Assembly: GCA_963920575.1 (NCBI GenBank)
Contig: OY986969.1
Span: 13,656,615 to 13,720,614, forward strand
From: Narthecium ossifragum
Taxonomy: Eukaryota; Streptophyta; Magnoliopsida; Dioscoreales; Nartheciaceae
DNA: 64,000 bases
Direction of reading: 5' to 3'
Of the stretch, positions 61,701-64,000 are shown piece after piece (positions within the stretch are counted from its first letter, which is position 1; each line of letters opens with the position of its first letter). The translations under genes were made by a program, and so were the position numbers. The notes under the pieces are model-generated. The model saw only the letters and a list, made by a program, of their open reading frames with translations. It did no database searches and was not told the origin of the DNA.

Positions 61701-62804
61701 AGAGTAAAAAACTAGCAGTTGGAGAGTTGCAGGGAGCCGTTGGAGGTCTTTTTTGAGCTGGTTGAAGGCTAGATATAAGTAGTTCGTTGTTGTAAACTTG
61801 CCACAACTATTATTGATATTATTGAGATCATCTGAGCAAGTCTAAGCAAGAGTTACTACTCGTTCCCTTTAGAGTTACAACCTTTGTAAATCTTCTTCGA
61901 GTGTTAAGAAGTACTTTGAGAGTAATCCAACAACAGTTGGCTGTGATTGTAAGGTCACCAAGCACCGGGAAGCCTGGAGGAAAAACTTGTAAAGATTTAC
62001 AAGTAGTGAAACCTCAAGGAGGACCTTGAGAGAAGTGGATGTAGACCAAGAATTAGGTCGAACCACTATAAAAATCGGTGCTATCTCTCTAACCTTTCTT
62101 TCATTTAATTCTTACATGCTAATCTATTTTAGTTTCATTTCATCTACAAGCAATTAAGATGCTAGATCTCTCCTATTTGATTTTTCAAAAAGAGTCCAAT
62201 TCACCCCTCTTAATCCTTCAATTATATATTTACACTGAAATCCAACATGTTACAAAAATATCCCTACAAGTATGGAAAGAATTTCAGATCATAACCCCTC
62301 CGTTCCCGGTGAGTTAAAAGAGTCTTGCAAAATGTCTTTTTTACCCTTAGTCGGCTATTGTGATTTTAAGTTCAAATAAAAATGAATAAAACACAAAATA
62401 GGCTTTTTATAAAGCTCCGTTAATGCCTTGAGGACGGAGAGGCATATTTTGAAATTTTTTGATGTTTGTTAGAGGTATTTTTGTAACATCTTACGTGTCA
62501 GAGGTACATATGTCATATCGAAAGTTTATAAGGGTATTATGGAAAACCCTAATCATATACATGGTCAGTTGTCAGCCAACAACCTGGTTGTGACATCTCA
62601 TATGATTTCCCAATCGATCTTCAATGTAGAAAAGAAAAGGTCTTTTATAGAAAGAGATGCCACAACCAGGTTGGCTAAGGCATGCTGATAACCCTTATTA
62701 ATATTCGTCTCAAACAAACTCAACCTTTATTCAGCAAATCAGCTTTAACACTCTTGGATAGTTATATAAGTTAGTATCCTAACCATTAAGTAATGATATC
62801 CTCA
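61701..62804. repeat. Repeat-like DNA without genes
   Basis: 61,760-62,220 resembles a retrotransposon U5/leader (ACCACTATAAAAATCGGTGC, then CAATTCACCCCTCTT), possibly Ty1/copia-type. 62,220-62,804 is AT-rich with no coding signal. Termini are not identifiable. Confidence 0.35.
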
Positions 62805-64000
62805 TGAGAATGCATAATGTTATATTTTTATCCCTTAATACTTAGTCTCCTGTGCTTATTTAGTTCCTAAATACACTCATTATTCTTATATTTTGATTTA
62901 GGATGCAATTGAAGTCCTTAAGTCGAAAAGAAGCTGAAAAGAGTGCTTGGATCAACTTTAAAGATTTATCTGTACCTGTTCATGAAGAACCAGAGGATGT
63001 GCCATACATGGTTGGAAAGCTCTTGAAGTCTAGATTCTGGAGAATTTTACGGTTCGTGATTCCGAGTTTCCTAGAGGAAGTTACGGCAATTTCAGTACCG
63101 ATGCGCAGTTTCAATGGCAGAAAGGAAAATAAGCTGGAAGTCCGAGCGATCCGCCGATCGATTGGACCACGCAAAAACGTGACAGAACATGTGTTTTTCA
63201 GCCACAACACATCCGATCGATCCCTCCATCGCTCCTATGGGTCCGATCGATCCGACACCAATGGTTCGATCGATCGGACTCGGAAAAAGTCAAAAACAGC
63301 GGATTTTTACTCAACCGATCGATCCAGCACTCAAAGTTCGATCGATCGGACTTGGGAATTAAAGTTGACAGAACGTATGCTTTCTAAAGGAGCAAAGTTC
63401 GATCGATCCATCCATCGATCGGACTCGGGCGTGACTACAAGTTGAAGAGTTTAATGAGACCGATCGATCCAACACCCCGAGTTGGATCGATCGGACTTTC
63501 CCCAGTGAATAAAATCGACGATTGTGATCTAATCCGAGGGTGGATACACTTGAGGCTATAAATAGGACTCTTTCTAGGGTTTGAGGGGGATTCTTGGACA
63601 CTTTTGGCTACTCTTTCTCCTCTTTTATATTTTTTCTAGGTTTTCTTTTGCTGTATGAAATCTTTTGGAGGATTGTTCTTGATGGCTCTGCGTGGCTAAA
63701 TCTTGATCCTTGGTCGAGGAGACTGAAACCTCGGAATCAATGAAACTGTGAGATCTAATTTATTTTTATTGTTCAGTTTATACATGAGTATTGGATGTTC
63801 TTCTGAGATTAAATCTTCATGATTACCTTGTCTAATTGCTAGGAGGCCTACTAGTTTATTATTCATGGTGATCTACTGCTAGGTTTGATATCAAATCCGG
63901 AATTGTTTGATCCCTCTAATCTGCGAAGCAACTAGGATCTAATAATTTACTGCTGATCAGATCTTGTTAGATCTTAGGAAGAATATTCAACTAGATTAAA
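62805..64000 (+). mobile_element. Family B LTR, + strand, cut by the window end
   Basis: From TGCATAATGTTATATTTTTA on, this is the reverse complement of the solo LTR at 9,428-10,926, to about four fifths of its length. TATAAATAG is at 63,557-63,565. Its U3 carries about nine CGATCGATC-type boxes (63,148-63,495), where the other copy has GGATCGATCC. The start at 62,805 is a best guess. The open frame 62,903-63,445 lies in U3 and is broken in the other copy, so I do not call it a gene. Confidence 0.8.

Noticed and set aside
62903..63445. 180-codon open frame near the right end as a gene
   Set aside because: It lies in the U3 of a family B LTR. The matching stretch in the other copy (10,510-10,762) is open only in part and in different frames, and the second half is GATCGATC repeat.

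Overview
This window is plant nuclear DNA dominated by transposons. The evidence is one intron-containing papain-type protease gene with a C-terminal KDEL tetrapeptide, Ty3/gypsy retroelements primed by tRNA-Asp and initiator tRNA-Met, and large solo LTRs nested in one another. The GC-rich first coding exon and the Tekay-type and Athila-type elements fit a monocot with a large genome, but the genus cannot be read from the sequence. Nothing bacterial or viral is present, and there are no rRNA or tRNA genes or CRISPR arrays.

Layout. 1-1479: decayed retroelement coding sequence. About 1,500-7,454: a broken Athila-like element on the + strand, with LTR, tRNA-Asp primer site, gag, protease, RT, and a 3' LTR reduced to its last 74 bp. 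7,455-7,893: RNase H relic of a different element. 7,905-11,300: a Tekay-type LTR interrupted by a solo LTR of another family (9,428-10,926). 11,301-21,534: a second Athila-like element on the - strand, interrupted by solo LTRs at 11,552-13,899 and 15,216-18,943; the latter contains a further solo LTR at 17,646-18,933. 22,098-41,837: an LTR that contains a solo LTR (23,572-41,272), which contains a full-length Tekay-type chromovirus (24,465-40,025, - strand), which contains an LTR (30,124-36,068), which contains another solo LTR (32,237-34,875). This five-level nest is supported by target-site duplications (TSDs) at most joints. 41,838-42,245 holds the primer site and gag start of the outermost element. 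42,246-43,340 is GC-rich repeat DNA.

43,340-47,411 is the only ordinary genic stretch. It holds a four-exon KDEL-tailed cysteine endopeptidase gene (45,864-47,252) with a TATA box and a (CT)n tract upstream. 47,412-50,848 holds an RT relic and LTR-like repeats. 50,849-60,064 is a second nest of four LTRs, two of them inserted side by side at the same CTGAG target. 60,065-61,700 is a pseudogene with a plant mobile domain. 62,805 to the end is a + strand copy of the LTR family seen at 9,428.

I use three names for the related Tekay-type LTRs. T1 copies end in GGGGCGCGACA and carry a CCGCTGCGG-rich block. T2 copies end in GGGGTGTGACA. T3 copies end like T1 but carry the inverted repeat CCGGGAG-N8-CTCCCGG. 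Three patterns stand out. Clusters of palindromic GATCGATC boxes occur in several otherwise unrelated LTR families. Insertions recur at identical positions inside LTRs. Short inverted repeats in the LTRs show paired compensating changes between copies.
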